51,192 nucleotides of DNA from an uncultured Acholeplasmatales bacterium (GTDB lineage Bacteria > Bacillota_I > Bacilli_A > Acholeplasmatales > Anaeroplasmataceae). Under the pieces are notes generated by a model. It was not told the DNA's origin, ran no database searches, and was given only the letters and a program-made list of their open reading frames with translations. Where the stretch lies: positions 1 to 51,192 of the forward strand of contig CALUXR010000012.1 in assembly GCA_944324795.1 (NCBI GenBank), written 5' to 3'. The position numbers were made by a program, and so were the translations under genes. The stretch's first letter is position 1. Every line of letters starts with the position of its first letter. Shown here piece by piece: positions 7,928 to 17,232 of this stretch.

Positions 7928-10291
7928 TTATTCAATTTTTCTGCTTTCATGACAAGTAAAATAAAGAATTTGTTTATCTTTTGTTAAATCTTTAATTAAA
8001 TTAGCTACATTATTAAAATGATTACTATCTAAATTAGAAAATGAATCATCAAAAATAATAAATGAATTAATACCTAAATTATCTATTAATGCAAGTCTAA
8101 AACAAAGAGCACAAATACTAAGTTCGCCACTAGATAAATGATTATATTTATAAGGAACATTATTTATCATAATTTGTATTTCTAAATCTTTAGTTATAAT
8201 AATATTTTCACCAAGCGTATTTTCAAGCATTTTTGCATATTTGCTATAATTATTTTTTATTGGTTTAATATATCTATTTTTTAAATTATTATCAGCTTCT
8301 ATTAAATAATTTTTAGCTTTTTCTAATAATTTATTATCTAATTCATATTTATCTAATAATTCTTTATTTACAGCAATATCATTAATAATATCATCAATAT
8401 CACTAACTTCATCTTCATTTTCACTTAATTTGCTTTGTTTTATACTTAATTCTTTTCTTAAATTTTCTAAATTTAAATTTAATTCATCAATATTAATATT
8501 ATCATTTATTTCTCTATCAATTAAATTATTATCTTTTTTATAATTTAATAACTTATTTTCTTCTTTTTTTAAATCTAAAACATATTGATTATATAAAGGT
8601 AAATCTTTCTTAATTTCTAAAATATTTAAATTATCAATTTTATGTTTATTTTTAAATTCATTAATTATAATTTCTATTTCTTTATTTTCTTTAATTTTAT
8701 TTTCTTTATTTTTTAAATAATCATTATATTTATTCTCTAAATTCTTAAAATTATTATAATTTTGAATTAATATTTTATATGAATTTGTAAAATTATTATC
8801 AGAAATATTATATTTATTAAATACTTGTTTTAATTTAGTTTCTAAATTATCTAATTTATTCTTTAAAATGTTATTATCTTTTTCTTTTAAATTATTATAA
8901 ATATTTAAATCATTAATCATATTATTTAATAAAGATATAACATCACCTTGATATAAATAACCATATTGAAGAGCATATTTATTAATTTCTGATATTAAAT
9001 CATTATTCTTTAATTTAGGATTCTTTATAAAAATAAATCCATCAATAAATAAACCAATAACACTTATAATGACTAAAGTTATACCAATAATTAAATTGAA
9101 TGACACAATAACTAAACCAGATATTAAAACTAAAGCTAAAATAATACTTGTTATAATATATGGCAAATATTTATTTTTAATATTATTATTTAAACATTTA
9201 TTTTTATATTCTTCTAATTTATTTAATTCTGGTTTATGATTATTAAATCTATTTAATAATGATTCTTCATCATCTGTTAAGGAATTATTTTCTAAATTCT
9301 TTTTAATAATATTATAATTTATAATCTCACCATTTATTTTATTTATTTTTTCTTCATTTAAATCACTAAATAACGGCTTATTTAAAAGATAATCTTCGTC
9401 ATTAAATGATTCGATATAATCATTATTATCTTTTATTTTATTTAAATTTTTTCCTATGTTTTCTACTTCATTTTCATTTGGAATAATATTATTGTATTTC
9501 ATTAACAAATTATTGATATTATTTTTTAATTCATTAATTCTATTTTCTAGATCATCTATATGTTTCCATTTTTCTTCAATAATTGATTTCTTATTTTCTG
9601 CTTCTTTTTTTAGTTCTAATTCTTTAATTTCTTTATTTAAATCATTAATTTCAGTTTTTAGATTAGGGATAGTATCATAAATTTCTAATTTACTAGCTTT
9701 ATCATTATTTAAATTTCTAATTTTTTGTTTAGTTATATTTATTAACCCACTACTTTTATTACTTAATTTTTTAATTTTAGCAGTTAAATTTTCTTCTATT
9801 AAAGAAATATCATAAGTAGTATCTAAATTACCAAGAATCGATACTAAATTAGAATTAATATTATTAGTAGCTTTAATTTCTATATCTTTAGCATTAATAA
9901 TAAATAATTTTATAAATGATTCTTTATCTAGATTAAATAAATATTCTCCTATTTCTTTTATATCTTTTAATTCATTATTAATATAAAATTTAGTTTCATC
10001 ATTACTTTGTTTACTTGCAAATTCTCTTTTTATTTTATATTCATTATTATTATCTTGTAATATTAAAACCCCACCAAATTCTTTTGTCTTAAATGGTTTA
10101 TAATGTTCCCTTGTGTTAAATTTAATTTTTGAAGTATTTTCCATGCCATAAAGCATAGAAGTGATAAATTCAGTTAATGTTGATTTACCCTTACCGTTAG
10201 TCATTAAATAAGAATTTAATTTATCATCAAATTTAAAATCTTGATTTATATATATTCCAAAACCATCAATATGACAACTAATTAACTTCAT
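7928..10291 (-). CDS. YhaN/SbcC-like coiled-coil ATPase with an internal membrane hairpin
   Basis: 787 residues with a Rad50/SbcC-like plan. The N-terminal P-loop is MTNGKGKST (about 30-38), followed by long coiled coils, then an ABC signature LSSGE (about 720), Walker B FIIFDDSFSNLD (about 746) and an H-loop TCHES at the C-terminus. The middle (about 373-420) holds two adjacent hydrophobic helices, as in YhaN-type proteins, so the coil apex is probably membrane-anchored. The P-loop lacks the usual first Gly (Met instead). The start ATG overlaps the TGA of the phosphoesterase gene (ATGA), so the two are translated together and likely form an SbcDC-like nuclease complex for DNA end processing. 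The role is inferred from the family. Confidence 0.88.
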   Translation of the reverse strand: MKLISCHIDGFGIYINQDFKFDDKLNSYLMTNGKGKSTLTEFITSMLYGMENTSKIKFNTREHYKPFKTKEFGGVLILQDNNNEYKIKREFASKQSNDETKFYINNELKDIKEIGEYLFNLDKESFIKLFIINAKDIEIKATNNINSNLVSILGNLDTTYDISLIEENLTAKIKKLSNKSSGLINITKQKIRNLNNDKASKLEIYDTIPNLKTEINDLNKEIKELELKKEAENKKSIIEEKWKHIDDLENRINELKNNINNLLMKYNNIIPNENEVENIGKNLNKIKDNNDYIESFNDEDYLLNKPLFSDLNEEKINKINGEIINYNIIKKNLENNSLTDDEESLLNRFNNHKPELNKLEEYKNKCLNNNIKNKYLPYIITSIILALVLISGLVIVSFNLIIGITLVIISVIGLFIDGFIFIKNPKLKNNDLISEINKYALQYGYLYQGDVISLLNNMINDLNIYNNLKEKDNNILKNKLDNLETKLKQVFNKYNISDNNFTNSYKILIQNYNNFKNLENKYNDYLKNKENKIKENKEIEIIINEFKNKHKIDNLNILEIKKDLPLYNQYVLDLKKEENKLLNYKKDNNLIDREINDNINIDELNLNLENLRKELSIKQSKLSENEDEVSDIDDIINDIAVNKELLDKYELDNKLLEKAKNYLIEADNNLKNRYIKPIKNNYSKYAKMLENTLGENIIITKDLEIQIMINNVPYKYNHLSSGELSICALCFRLALIDNLGINSFIIFDDSFSNLDSNHFNNVANLIKDLTKDKQILYFTCHESRKIE

Positions 10292-11334
10292 CTTTTAGCC
10301 TCCTTCAAAGCTATTAAGCCATAATTAATGACTTTTAATTTTTCTTCATCGCTTAAAGCATCATCATTTTTAACTAATTTTATAAATTCCCCTTTAATAC
10401 CTATATCTTTACTTAATTTCGAAATATCAAAAGCTTTACTTGTTTTATCTAAAACAACATTAAAATAAAAATTATTATTTAATAATGAAGATATTTCAGA
10501 TGGTTCAAAAAACACATTATCTTTAACTTCTCCTCTTAAATTAAAACGATATAAATTATTTTTATTTAAATTTAATTTTTTAATTTTATTATAAACTTCA
10601 ACATCAGATTCTAAATTAGAAACATCAACATCAATATCTTCTATTTTTCTATTATTTAGACTAACAAATTCTACTTTTATTTCTTTATCTATATCAAGTA
10701 AAATAAATCCTTTATCCCCACATTCATCAAAACTACGACCTACTAAATTGCCAGGATATGCATATTTAAATTCTTCTGTTTCACCAATTTCTGTTTTATG
10801 AATGTGACCTAATGCGAGATAATTAATATTTTTATTTTTAAAATCTTTTAAACATATTTTATATAAGCCATTTTCAGTAGTAAGTTCAGCATGTAACATA
10901 ACTATATTAATTTTATCTTTAGCTAAATTTATCGTTTTAGATAGAGTTTTAGCATTAATTTCATTCATTTCAATGCCACTAATAGTAATGTTATCATAAT
11001 TATAACTAACCCATTTATCATTAAATGTTTTTAAATTAGGTAAATTAATATTATTATATAGGGGATCATGATTTCCTCTTAAATAAAGAAAATCAATATC
11101 AGGATTATTTTTAATATTATCTATAAAGAATTTTTCATCTTTTGATGAGGGAATATCTTTATCAAATATATCTCCTGCAAGTAAAATTATTTTAATATTA
11201 TTTTCTTTTGCATAATCAATGATTTTTATAAAACTATTTCTAATCTCTAATTTTAATTCATTAGCTTTATCTTTTGTAATACTTTTATCAATAGAACTAG
11301 CTAAATGAAAATCAGCAGTATGAATTATTTTCAT
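10288..11334 (-). CDS. YhaO/SbcD-like metallophosphoesterase (DNA exonuclease subunit)
   Basis: 348 residues. All calcineurin-like phosphoesterase motifs are present: TADFHLA (Asp8, His10), LAGDIFD, LRGNHDP, MLHAEL and LGHIHKTE, which ligate two metal ions. This matches the SbcD/Mre11 relatives of the YhaO type that pair with YhaN ATPases. It ends in TGA overlapping the partner's ATG. About 24 nt separate it from the upstream mutarotase gene, so it may be read from the same transcript. The enzymatic class is certain; in vivo substrate ends are inferred. Confidence 0.9.
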   Translation of the reverse strand: MKIIHTADFHLASSIDKSITKDKANELKLEIRNSFIKIIDYAKENNIKIILLAGDIFDKDIPSSKDEKFFIDNIKNNPDIDFLYLRGNHDPLYNNINLPNLKTFNDKWVSYNYDNITISGIEMNEINAKTLSKTINLAKDKINIVMLHAELTTENGLYKICLKDFKNKNINYLALGHIHKTEIGETEEFKYAYPGNLVGRSFDECGDKGFILLDIDKEIKVEFVSLNNRKIEDIDVDVSNLESDVEVYNKIKKLNLNKNNLYRFNLRGEVKDNVFFEPSEISSLLNNNFYFNVVLDKTSKAFDISKLSKDIGIKGEFIKLVKNDDALSDEEKLKVINYGLIALKEAKR

Positions 11335-11358
11335 ATTTAACTCCCAAATGATAATTAT

Positions 11359-12342
11359 TTATTCTTTATTAAAATTATAACTAATTGTATAAGTCTTAGT
11401 TTCATTTCTTTTTAATATTGGTTTTGTCACATAATTCATATTAATCGCATTAGGACAAAATTGTATTTCTAAACAAACACCAGACCAAATGCCATATACA
11501 TGACTTTTACCAACAGAAGTTTTAAGAGCACCTGCAGTATATAATTGTAGACAAGGCATATTAGTTACTAAAATCATACTAAGGTCCGTTTTATTTGATT
11601 TAAGTTTAGCAGCATAAGTATTATTTAATATATAATTATGGTCATAGCCATTAGTATTTTTTAACAATGGATCGTTAAAATCTTTACCAATCTTTTTTCC
11701 TTTTCTAAAATCAAATGGTGTATTTTCTACTTTTTTTATTTCGCCTGTTGGGATTAAATCTAATTTAGTTGGTGTATATGTATCTGCGTTTATTAATAAA
11801 ATATGTTCTAATATATTATCGCTATCTTCACCATCTAAATTAAAATACATATGATTAGTAGGTGAAAATAAAGTATCTTTATCACTTTTAGCTTTATAAA
11901 TTATATCAAGTGTTAAATCATTAACAATAAATTTAACATATAATTCTAAATTACCAGGATAATTTTCTTCTAAATCTTTTGCAACATATTTTAATATTAA
12001 TGAATTTTCAGTTTTTTCAACTAAACTAAAGATCCGTTTATCAAAACCATAAAGACCACCATGTAAATGATTTTTACCATCATTTTGATATAAGTTATAT
12101 ATTTGACCATTTAAACTAAAACTACCATCTTTAATTCTATTAGCCACTCTACTAATTGTAGCTTTGGCATAGCTGTTACTATCAAGATAATCTTCAATAG
12201 TAGAAAAACCTAAAATAACATCTTTATTAAAAACTCTAATAGCATTGATACGTGCTCCCATATCAATAATATCTACTTCTAAATTAGAATTACCAATTGT
12301 ATAGATATTTACATCTTTTCCTTTATATGAATCATATAACAT
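11359..12342 (-). CDS. galM: Aldose 1-epimerase (galactose mutarotase family)
   Basis: Start set at 12342 (MLYDSYKGKDVNIYTIGN) because AGGAA lies about 8 nt upstream; an earlier ATG at 12372 would overlap the previous gene. About 327 residues. The mutarotase hallmarks are clear: RVANRIKDGSFSLNGQ, a LHGGLYGFDKRIF block with the substrate-binding His, a NHMYFNL block carrying the catalytic-type His, DHNYIL, and a C-terminal LEIQFCPNAIN with the catalytic Glu. It interconverts alpha and beta anomers of aldoses. It follows the FucI/AraA-like isomerase directly, suggesting a joint role in feeding a sugar into metabolism. Confidence 0.9.
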   Translation of the reverse strand: MLYDSYKGKDVNIYTIGNSNLEVDIIDMGARINAIRVFNKDVILGFSTIEDYLDSNSYAKATISRVANRIKDGSFSLNGQIYNLYQNDGKNHLHGGLYGFDKRIFSLVEKTENSLILKYVAKDLEENYPGNLELYVKFIVNDLTLDIIYKAKSDKDTLFSPTNHMYFNLDGEDSDNILEHILLINADTYTPTKLDLIPTGEIKKVENTPFDFRKGKKIGKDFNDPLLKNTNGYDHNYILNNTYAAKLKSNKTDLSMILVTNMPCLQLYTAGALKTSVGKSHVYGIWSGVCLEIQFCPNAINMNYVTKPILKRNETKTYTISYNFNKE

Positions 12343-12352
12343 AGAAGGTTTC

Positions 12353-13831
12353 CTAATTAAAAGGATTTTCATTTTTATATGGTAATGATTTAGGTTGATT
12401 ATAAGAAATTTGTTCTACTTTTAATAATTTAAATAATTCATATAAATATTTACCATAATCACCAAAACAAAAAGCAGCGTGATGAGGGAATCCATTTTCA
12501 ATTAAAACATAACGATAAAATCTTTTCATTTCTTTAATGCCTACAATCCCTATTGAACCAAATGAATAGGTTGGTGCATCTAATACTTCACCTTCTGCAA
12601 CATAGGCATATAAATGATTGTCCGCTGTTGCTTGAAGACGATACATCGTAACTTTACTTGGTTTAATATCTCCTTCAATAGTGCCATTTGTTACTTCTTC
12701 AGGTAAACTTCTAGCCATGATTTTTTGATTCTTCATAACTGGATTTTTAAGTAAATTTGAACAGGTATTACCACAATGGAATCCCATAAAAATATCATCA
12801 ATTTCATAATCATATTTGCCTTTAATTTCTTTTAAATATAAATCTTTTGGAACTGTATTATTTATATCTAATAATGTAACAGGTAAATTAGATATACAAA
12901 TGCCAATATATTCAGATAAAGCACCATAAATATCAACTTCACAGCTTACAGGTATTCCTCTTTTTGTAAGTCTTGAATTGACATAACAAGGAACAAAACC
13001 AAATTCAGTTTGGAAAGCTGGCCAACACTTACTAGCTATGGCTACATATTTTTTTGAACCTTTATGTTCATTAATCCAATCAAGTAAAGTTAGTTCATAT
13101 TGAGCTAATTTATTTAAAATTTCTGGCTTTTTATTACCTTTGCCAAGCTCATTTATCATATCATTTACAACATCTTTAATCCGTGGATCAGATTGATGTT
13201 TATTAAAACTTGCAAATAAATCAAGCTCAGAATTTTCTTCAATTTCAACACCTAAATTATAAAGTTGTTTAATTGGAGCATTACAAGCTAAGAAATTTTG
13301 AGGACGTGGGCCAAAAGAAATAATTTTTAAATCTTTAAGACTTAAAAGAGTTCTTGCGATAGGAATGAATTCATGAATTAAATTTGCACAATAATAGCTA
13401 TCCCCAATCGGATATTTTGGAATATATGCTAAAACATTTCTTAATTTCAAATTATAAGAAGCATTTAACATTCCACAATAAGCATCCCCTCTATCATCTT
13501 GCAATACAGCAATCCCTTCTTCAGCCGCTGCACAAAACATAACGGGGCCATTAAATTCCTTAGCTAATAAAGTTTCAGCAATCTCAGGACCAAAATTACC
13601 TAAATAAACACATAAGGCATTACAACCGTTTTTAATGACATCTGCTAATGCTTCTTGCATATCAATTTCACTTTCAATAATACATTTAGGACATTCATAA
13701 ATATCATCTTTATTATATAATTTATGATATGCTGCAACTAAAGCTTTTCTTCTATTTTCTGCTAATGAGGCCGGAAAACAATCTCTTGAAACACTAACTA
13801 TACCAATTTTAACACTACTAATATTATCCAT
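12353..13831 (-). CDS. L-fucose/L-arabinose isomerase-family protein
   Basis: 492 residues of the FucI/AraA superfamily. Visible features are an N-terminal Rossmann-like start (KIGIVSVSRDCFPASLAENRR), GNFGPE, FGPRPQNF, a QTEFG Glu, SCEVDIYGAL with an Asp (the pair that binds Mn2+ in known isomerases), GFHCGNTC, and a C-terminal FPHHAAFCFGDYG His. The family interconverts aldoses and ketoses such as L-fucose/L-fuculose; the true substrate cannot be told from sequence. A good AAGGAG site precedes the start. It sits 11 nt after the McrC-like gene, an odd partner, and is followed by the mutarotase. Confidence 0.85.
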   Translation of the reverse strand: MDNISSVKIGIVSVSRDCFPASLAENRRKALVAAYHKLYNKDDIYECPKCIIESEIDMQEALADVIKNGCNALCVYLGNFGPEIAETLLAKEFNGPVMFCAAAEEGIAVLQDDRGDAYCGMLNASYNLKLRNVLAYIPKYPIGDSYYCANLIHEFIPIARTLLSLKDLKIISFGPRPQNFLACNAPIKQLYNLGVEIEENSELDLFASFNKHQSDPRIKDVVNDMINELGKGNKKPEILNKLAQYELTLLDWINEHKGSKKYVAIASKCWPAFQTEFGFVPCYVNSRLTKRGIPVSCEVDIYGALSEYIGICISNLPVTLLDINNTVPKDLYLKEIKGKYDYEIDDIFMGFHCGNTCSNLLKNPVMKNQKIMARSLPEEVTNGTIEGDIKPSKVTMYRLQATADNHLYAYVAEGEVLDAPTYSFGSIGIVGIKEMKRFYRYVLIENGFPHHAAFCFGDYGKYLYELFKLLKVEQISYNQPKSLPYKNENPFN

Positions 13832-13842
13832 TTTTAAACTCC

Positions 13843-15423
13843 TTATTTTAATAATCCTTTAATTTTTTCTTTTAAATATTTAAAACATTTTGTATCTTCT
13901 AAATCTTTATCAACATTAAATCCCATTATCTTACCAGCAATCCCACTACTAATTTTTCTTTCCTCTTTATCTGGATTTATAATAATAACCTCATCTACTG
14001 CGCTACGACTTATTTTATCATCTTCTTTATATACAAGCATAGCATAATTATCGATAATATTAGAAATATCATCATTAACCATTAAATAATTAATATTACG
14101 ATATTTCATTTCTAAGATTAAAGATGTTAGAAATTTATCATTTTTATAAAAAACAATCGTATAATCTGGTTTATTCCTAGTTGAAAAAACTGTAGCTAAA
14201 CTATTATTAGTTTCTATATAATGTTTAATAAAATTCTCATATGTAACAACTATTTTATATTCATTTTTAACATAATATAATTCTAAGCCTTCTAAACTAT
14301 AACTTTTTTTAACTTCATCATTATTAATAAAGTTAAAACCAAGATTTATAAATAATTTATTGATAATAACAAAACCATACAATTCAAATAAAATAGAACT
14401 TAGCTTTAAACCTAAATCTATTTCATTAGTTTTATTTAATCTATTATATAAATTCATTAAATCTAATTCATTAAAATTATTATAATCATTAAAATATTTA
14501 ATTATTTCTTTTAATTTATTTAAATCATTTTTTCTATTATTTAATTTAATAGTTTGATTTTCAATATTATTATTAATATTCTTTAAAGCATTTTGATGAT
14601 TTATAGAAACAAAATCATTATTATTATTTTTAATGTTTAAAAGTTCTAAATTCAATGATTCTAAATAGCTTTCATCTATATTAATATATTCATTAATTAT
14701 ATCTAAATAATGGTTTAATATAGCCATTATTTTATCTTTATATAATGTTGTATTGGATTTAGTTAAAAATAGTCCTTTAGAAACATTTAAATATTTAGTT
14801 GAAGGCTTTAATAAACTTTTTTTAATACTTTTAAAATTACTCTTTAGAGGATAATTTTGATATTTATAAATAGTTTTAAGTACTTCTTTATTTTCTTTTT
14901 CTCTTAAATTTATTTTTAATAAATCCCAATTAGCTAATAAATATTTTAAGTTAAAATCATCATTTATTACTACCTTTACTTTGCCTTTTCTAGCATTTGA
15001 ATAAGTAATACCTTTTTTAAAATCTTCTAATTCTTTTTTTATTTTATCTAAAGCTAAAATACTAACATGATCATTAGTTTTAACTTCAAAATAACTAGTA
15101 ATTTCTCTTTGTTTAGAAACGATATTAATAAAATAAATACCCGGATTATATCCTAAACCTTTAATTTTAAAATCATTAATAATATAACAAGTTTTATTAT
15201 TTAAACTAAGTTTATTATCTTTAACATCTTTAGCCTTATCTTTTGTTTTAACACTAAAACATTCAATTATTACTTTATAATTCTTACTTTCTACTAATAA
15301 CCCTAATTCTTCATGTTCATTAAAATTAAATAATATTTCTCCTTCTAAATTAGTATTTAATTCAATTTCTTTTTCTCTTCCTTGAGTTAAATATTTAACT
15401 ATTAATTTATCTTGTATATCCAT
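13843..15423 (-). CDS. McrC-like PD-(D/E)XK nuclease (DUF2357-type)
   Basis: 526 residues. The N-terminal half is beta-rich, the middle strongly helical, and the C-terminal part carries a PD-(D/E)XK nuclease core: NKPDYTIVFY (about 416) and LILEMKYRN (about 436), giving D...E-x-K, then YAMLVY. This is the layout of DUF2357/McrC-like proteins that act with McrB-type AAA+ motors. It overlaps the ATPase gene by 17 nt, so the pair is co-translated. By analogy with McrBC it would cut modified or foreign DNA when driven by its partner. Restriction activity is inferred; the family call is good. Confidence 0.8.
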   Translation of the reverse strand: MDIQDKLIVKYLTQGREKEIELNTNLEGEILFNFNEHEELGLLVESKNYKVIIECFSVKTKDKAKDVKDNKLSLNNKTCYIINDFKIKGLGYNPGIYFINIVSKQREITSYFEVKTNDHVSILALDKIKKELEDFKKGITYSNARKGKVKVVINDDFNLKYLLANWDLLKINLREKENKEVLKTIYKYQNYPLKSNFKSIKKSLLKPSTKYLNVSKGLFLTKSNTTLYKDKIMAILNHYLDIINEYINIDESYLESLNLELLNIKNNNNDFVSINHQNALKNINNNIENQTIKLNNRKNDLNKLKEIIKYFNDYNNFNELDLMNLYNRLNKTNEIDLGLKLSSILFELYGFVIINKLFINLGFNFINNDEVKKSYSLEGLELYYVKNEYKIVVTYENFIKHYIETNNSLATVFSTRNKPDYTIVFYKNDKFLTSLILEMKYRNINYLMVNDDISNIIDNYAMLVYKEDDKISRSAVDEVIIINPDKEERKISSGIAGKIMGFNVDKDLEDTKCFKYLKEKIKGLLK

Positions 15424-17107
15424 ATTTATCTAACTCACTTTGTTTAATTCTAAGTAAGGCTAAACTATTACTAAAGTTAGATAAATTTAGATAATTATTC
15501 AAGACTTCTTTAACTTTACTTATAATATCTTTTAAATAAAGACTAGGTCCACATATTTTACTAAATACGACTTCTTCTAAAGCTTTATCAAAAATAAATT
15601 CTCGATCAAAATTATTACCTAATAATAAAAATAAACAAATATTACTTAAATTACGATAAGATATTCTAAATGGCATTGATTCATTATTAAATAATGCATT
15701 TAAGCTATCTAATAATTTTAATTCATTAGTATCTAATTCATACATTGGATTTTCAAGTGGTAATGATTTCATATAATCTTCTAATTTATAATTGTAATGG
15801 CGAACAACATTACGATAAATTAATTGTTCATTACGATAACTTGTAAAGTCACTTTCATTCAAATTTAATAAATAAATTCTATCAAGTAATCTCTCTGATA
15901 ATTCTTTAGTTGTTTCATCTTTATTAATAGTTCCTACTATCAACAAATTATCATATAATGGAATCTTATAAGGATATTCATTTAAACATGTAGCATCTTT
16001 TGCATATAATGTTATATATTTTTCATTTCTTTCTAAATTAGCTAAAAATGGGGCAAAATAATATTCAATTTGGGCTAAATTCATTTCATCAAAGACTAAC
16101 ATATGCATTTTATTAGGATTGTTTGCTGCATGAATTAAAAAATTAGCAAGATTAGTTTCTGTTGGCATAAATTTATTTGTTGCCGGATTTAAAAAACCTA
16201 GAATATCACTTGGTTCTGTATAAGATGGAGAAATTGGCACTACAAGAAGTGTATCATTTTCTTCATTTAACCCAAAGAAATTAGCATATGATATAGCTAA
16301 TTTTGATTTACCAATACCAGGTTTTCCTTCAATTATTGTTATTTTTCTAGTACTTATAGAAACATGAAAACTATATAAATCATTTAAAATATAATATAAT
16401 CCTTTTTCAGCTAAATATTGTTTTAAATCTTTTAAAGCATCAACAATATTACCATTACCATCAATAAGTGGTACATATTTATTTTCATTAATTTCCTCTT
16501 TTAATTTTTTATTTTCTTTCAATAAATCATCATATTTTTCTAATGTATCAGTCAAATCTTTATTTAGCTCAACTAATTCATCATTTTTAATATCTAACTT
16601 ATCTTCATATTCAGCAATTATTTCTTCTTTTTCAACATTTAATTCATTTATTTTTTTATCTTTTTCATTAGTGATTTTTTCTATTTTTTCTTCATATTCT
16701 TCAATTAACTTATCAATTCTATTTTCTAAATCTAAATTGTTATTATCATTTATACCATAAAGTTTAGTTAATAATAAATAGATTTTAACTTCGCTAACTT
16801 TTTTTAAATTTTCTTCATTAATTTCTTTTAACGGCGCGCCATCATTATATTTAGATATAATATATTTAATAAATATTTTAGCTAAAGCATCATCTTTACT
16901 ATCATACATCTTATTACAGAGTTGTTGTAGTTTAGTTTTTGGTAAGCTTGCTCCTTTCCTAAATCCTTTCCATAAATCTTCAAATGGTTTTTTTCCTTTT
17001 TCTTTTTCATTAATAAATAATAATATTTGACTTATTTCATCATTTTTTAAACTAAAAAATATTTGTTCAAATTCTTCTTTAGTAATATTATTTAAATTTA
17101 ATTCCAT
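15407..17107 (-). CDS. McrB-like AAA+ ATPase/GTPase
   Basis: 566 residues. Residues 1-115 form a helical N-terminal domain I cannot assign; 120-210 is a Glu/Lys-rich coiled coil; the rest is an AAA+ motor with Walker A GKPGIGKS (about 260), Walker B LVFDEMN (about 337), and VGTINKDETTKELSERLLDR (about 394). The last segment aligns with the MNTAD-type region of McrB and carries the sensor and arginine-finger residues. It has no recognised modified-base-binding domain, so target choice may rest on the novel N-terminus. AGGAGG precedes the start and an extended -10 promoter is at 17139-17147. It forms a two-gene module with the nuclease at 13843-15423. Confidence 0.83.
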   Translation of the reverse strand: MELNLNNITKEEFEQIFFSLKNDEISQILLFINEKEKGKKPFEDLWKGFRKGASLPKTKLQQLCNKMYDSKDDALAKIFIKYIISKYNDGAPLKEINEENLKKVSEVKIYLLLTKLYGINDNNNLDLENRIDKLIEEYEEKIEKITNEKDKKINELNVEKEEIIAEYEDKLDIKNDELVELNKDLTDTLEKYDDLLKENKKLKEEINENKYVPLIDGNGNIVDALKDLKQYLAEKGLYYILNDLYSFHVSISTRKITIIEGKPGIGKSKLAISYANFFGLNEENDTLLVVPISPSYTEPSDILGFLNPATNKFMPTETNLANFLIHAANNPNKMHMLVFDEMNLAQIEYYFAPFLANLERNEKYITLYAKDATCLNEYPYKIPLYDNLLIVGTINKDETTKELSERLLDRIYLLNLNESDFTSYRNEQLIYRNVVRHYNYKLEDYMKSLPLENPMYELDTNELKLLDSLNALFNNESMPFRISYRNLSNICLFLLLGNNFDREFIFDKALEEVVFSKICGPSLYLKDIISKVKEVLNNYLNLSNFSNSLALLRIKQSELDKYGYTR

Positions 17108-17138
17108 ATTTATACGCCTCCTTTAACCATCTAAGTTA

Positions 17139-17147
17139 ATTATATCA
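17139..17147 (-). promoter_or_regulatory. Extended -10 promoter of the mcrB-like operon
   Basis: On the minus strand TGATATAAT lies about 32 nt upstream of the McrB-like start. No good -35 is seen. It follows directly after the terminator of the transport ATPase gene, so the defence/sugar operon is an independent transcription unit. Confidence 0.6.
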
Positions 17148-17171
17148 TTATTTTTAACAAAATAAATAAAA

Positions 17172-17203
17172 AAGTAAAAAAGAGGACAATTTTTTGTCCT
17201 CTA
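17172..17203 (-). terminator. Intrinsic terminator of the rpiR-lacX-msmK unit
   Basis: On the minus strand AGAGGACAA / TTGTCCTCT (9 bp, arms at 17195-17203 and 17182-17190) with a 4-nt loop, followed by a T run. It marks the 3' end of the GAG locus. Confidence 0.9.
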
Positions 17204-17232
17204 GATAATTTCCCTACTAAATTATCAAATTG

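Noticed and set aside
15407-17107. A MoxR/RavA-type chaperone ATPase.
   Set aside because: The overlapping PD-(D/E)XK partner and the INKDETT...ERLLDR segment fit McrB better.
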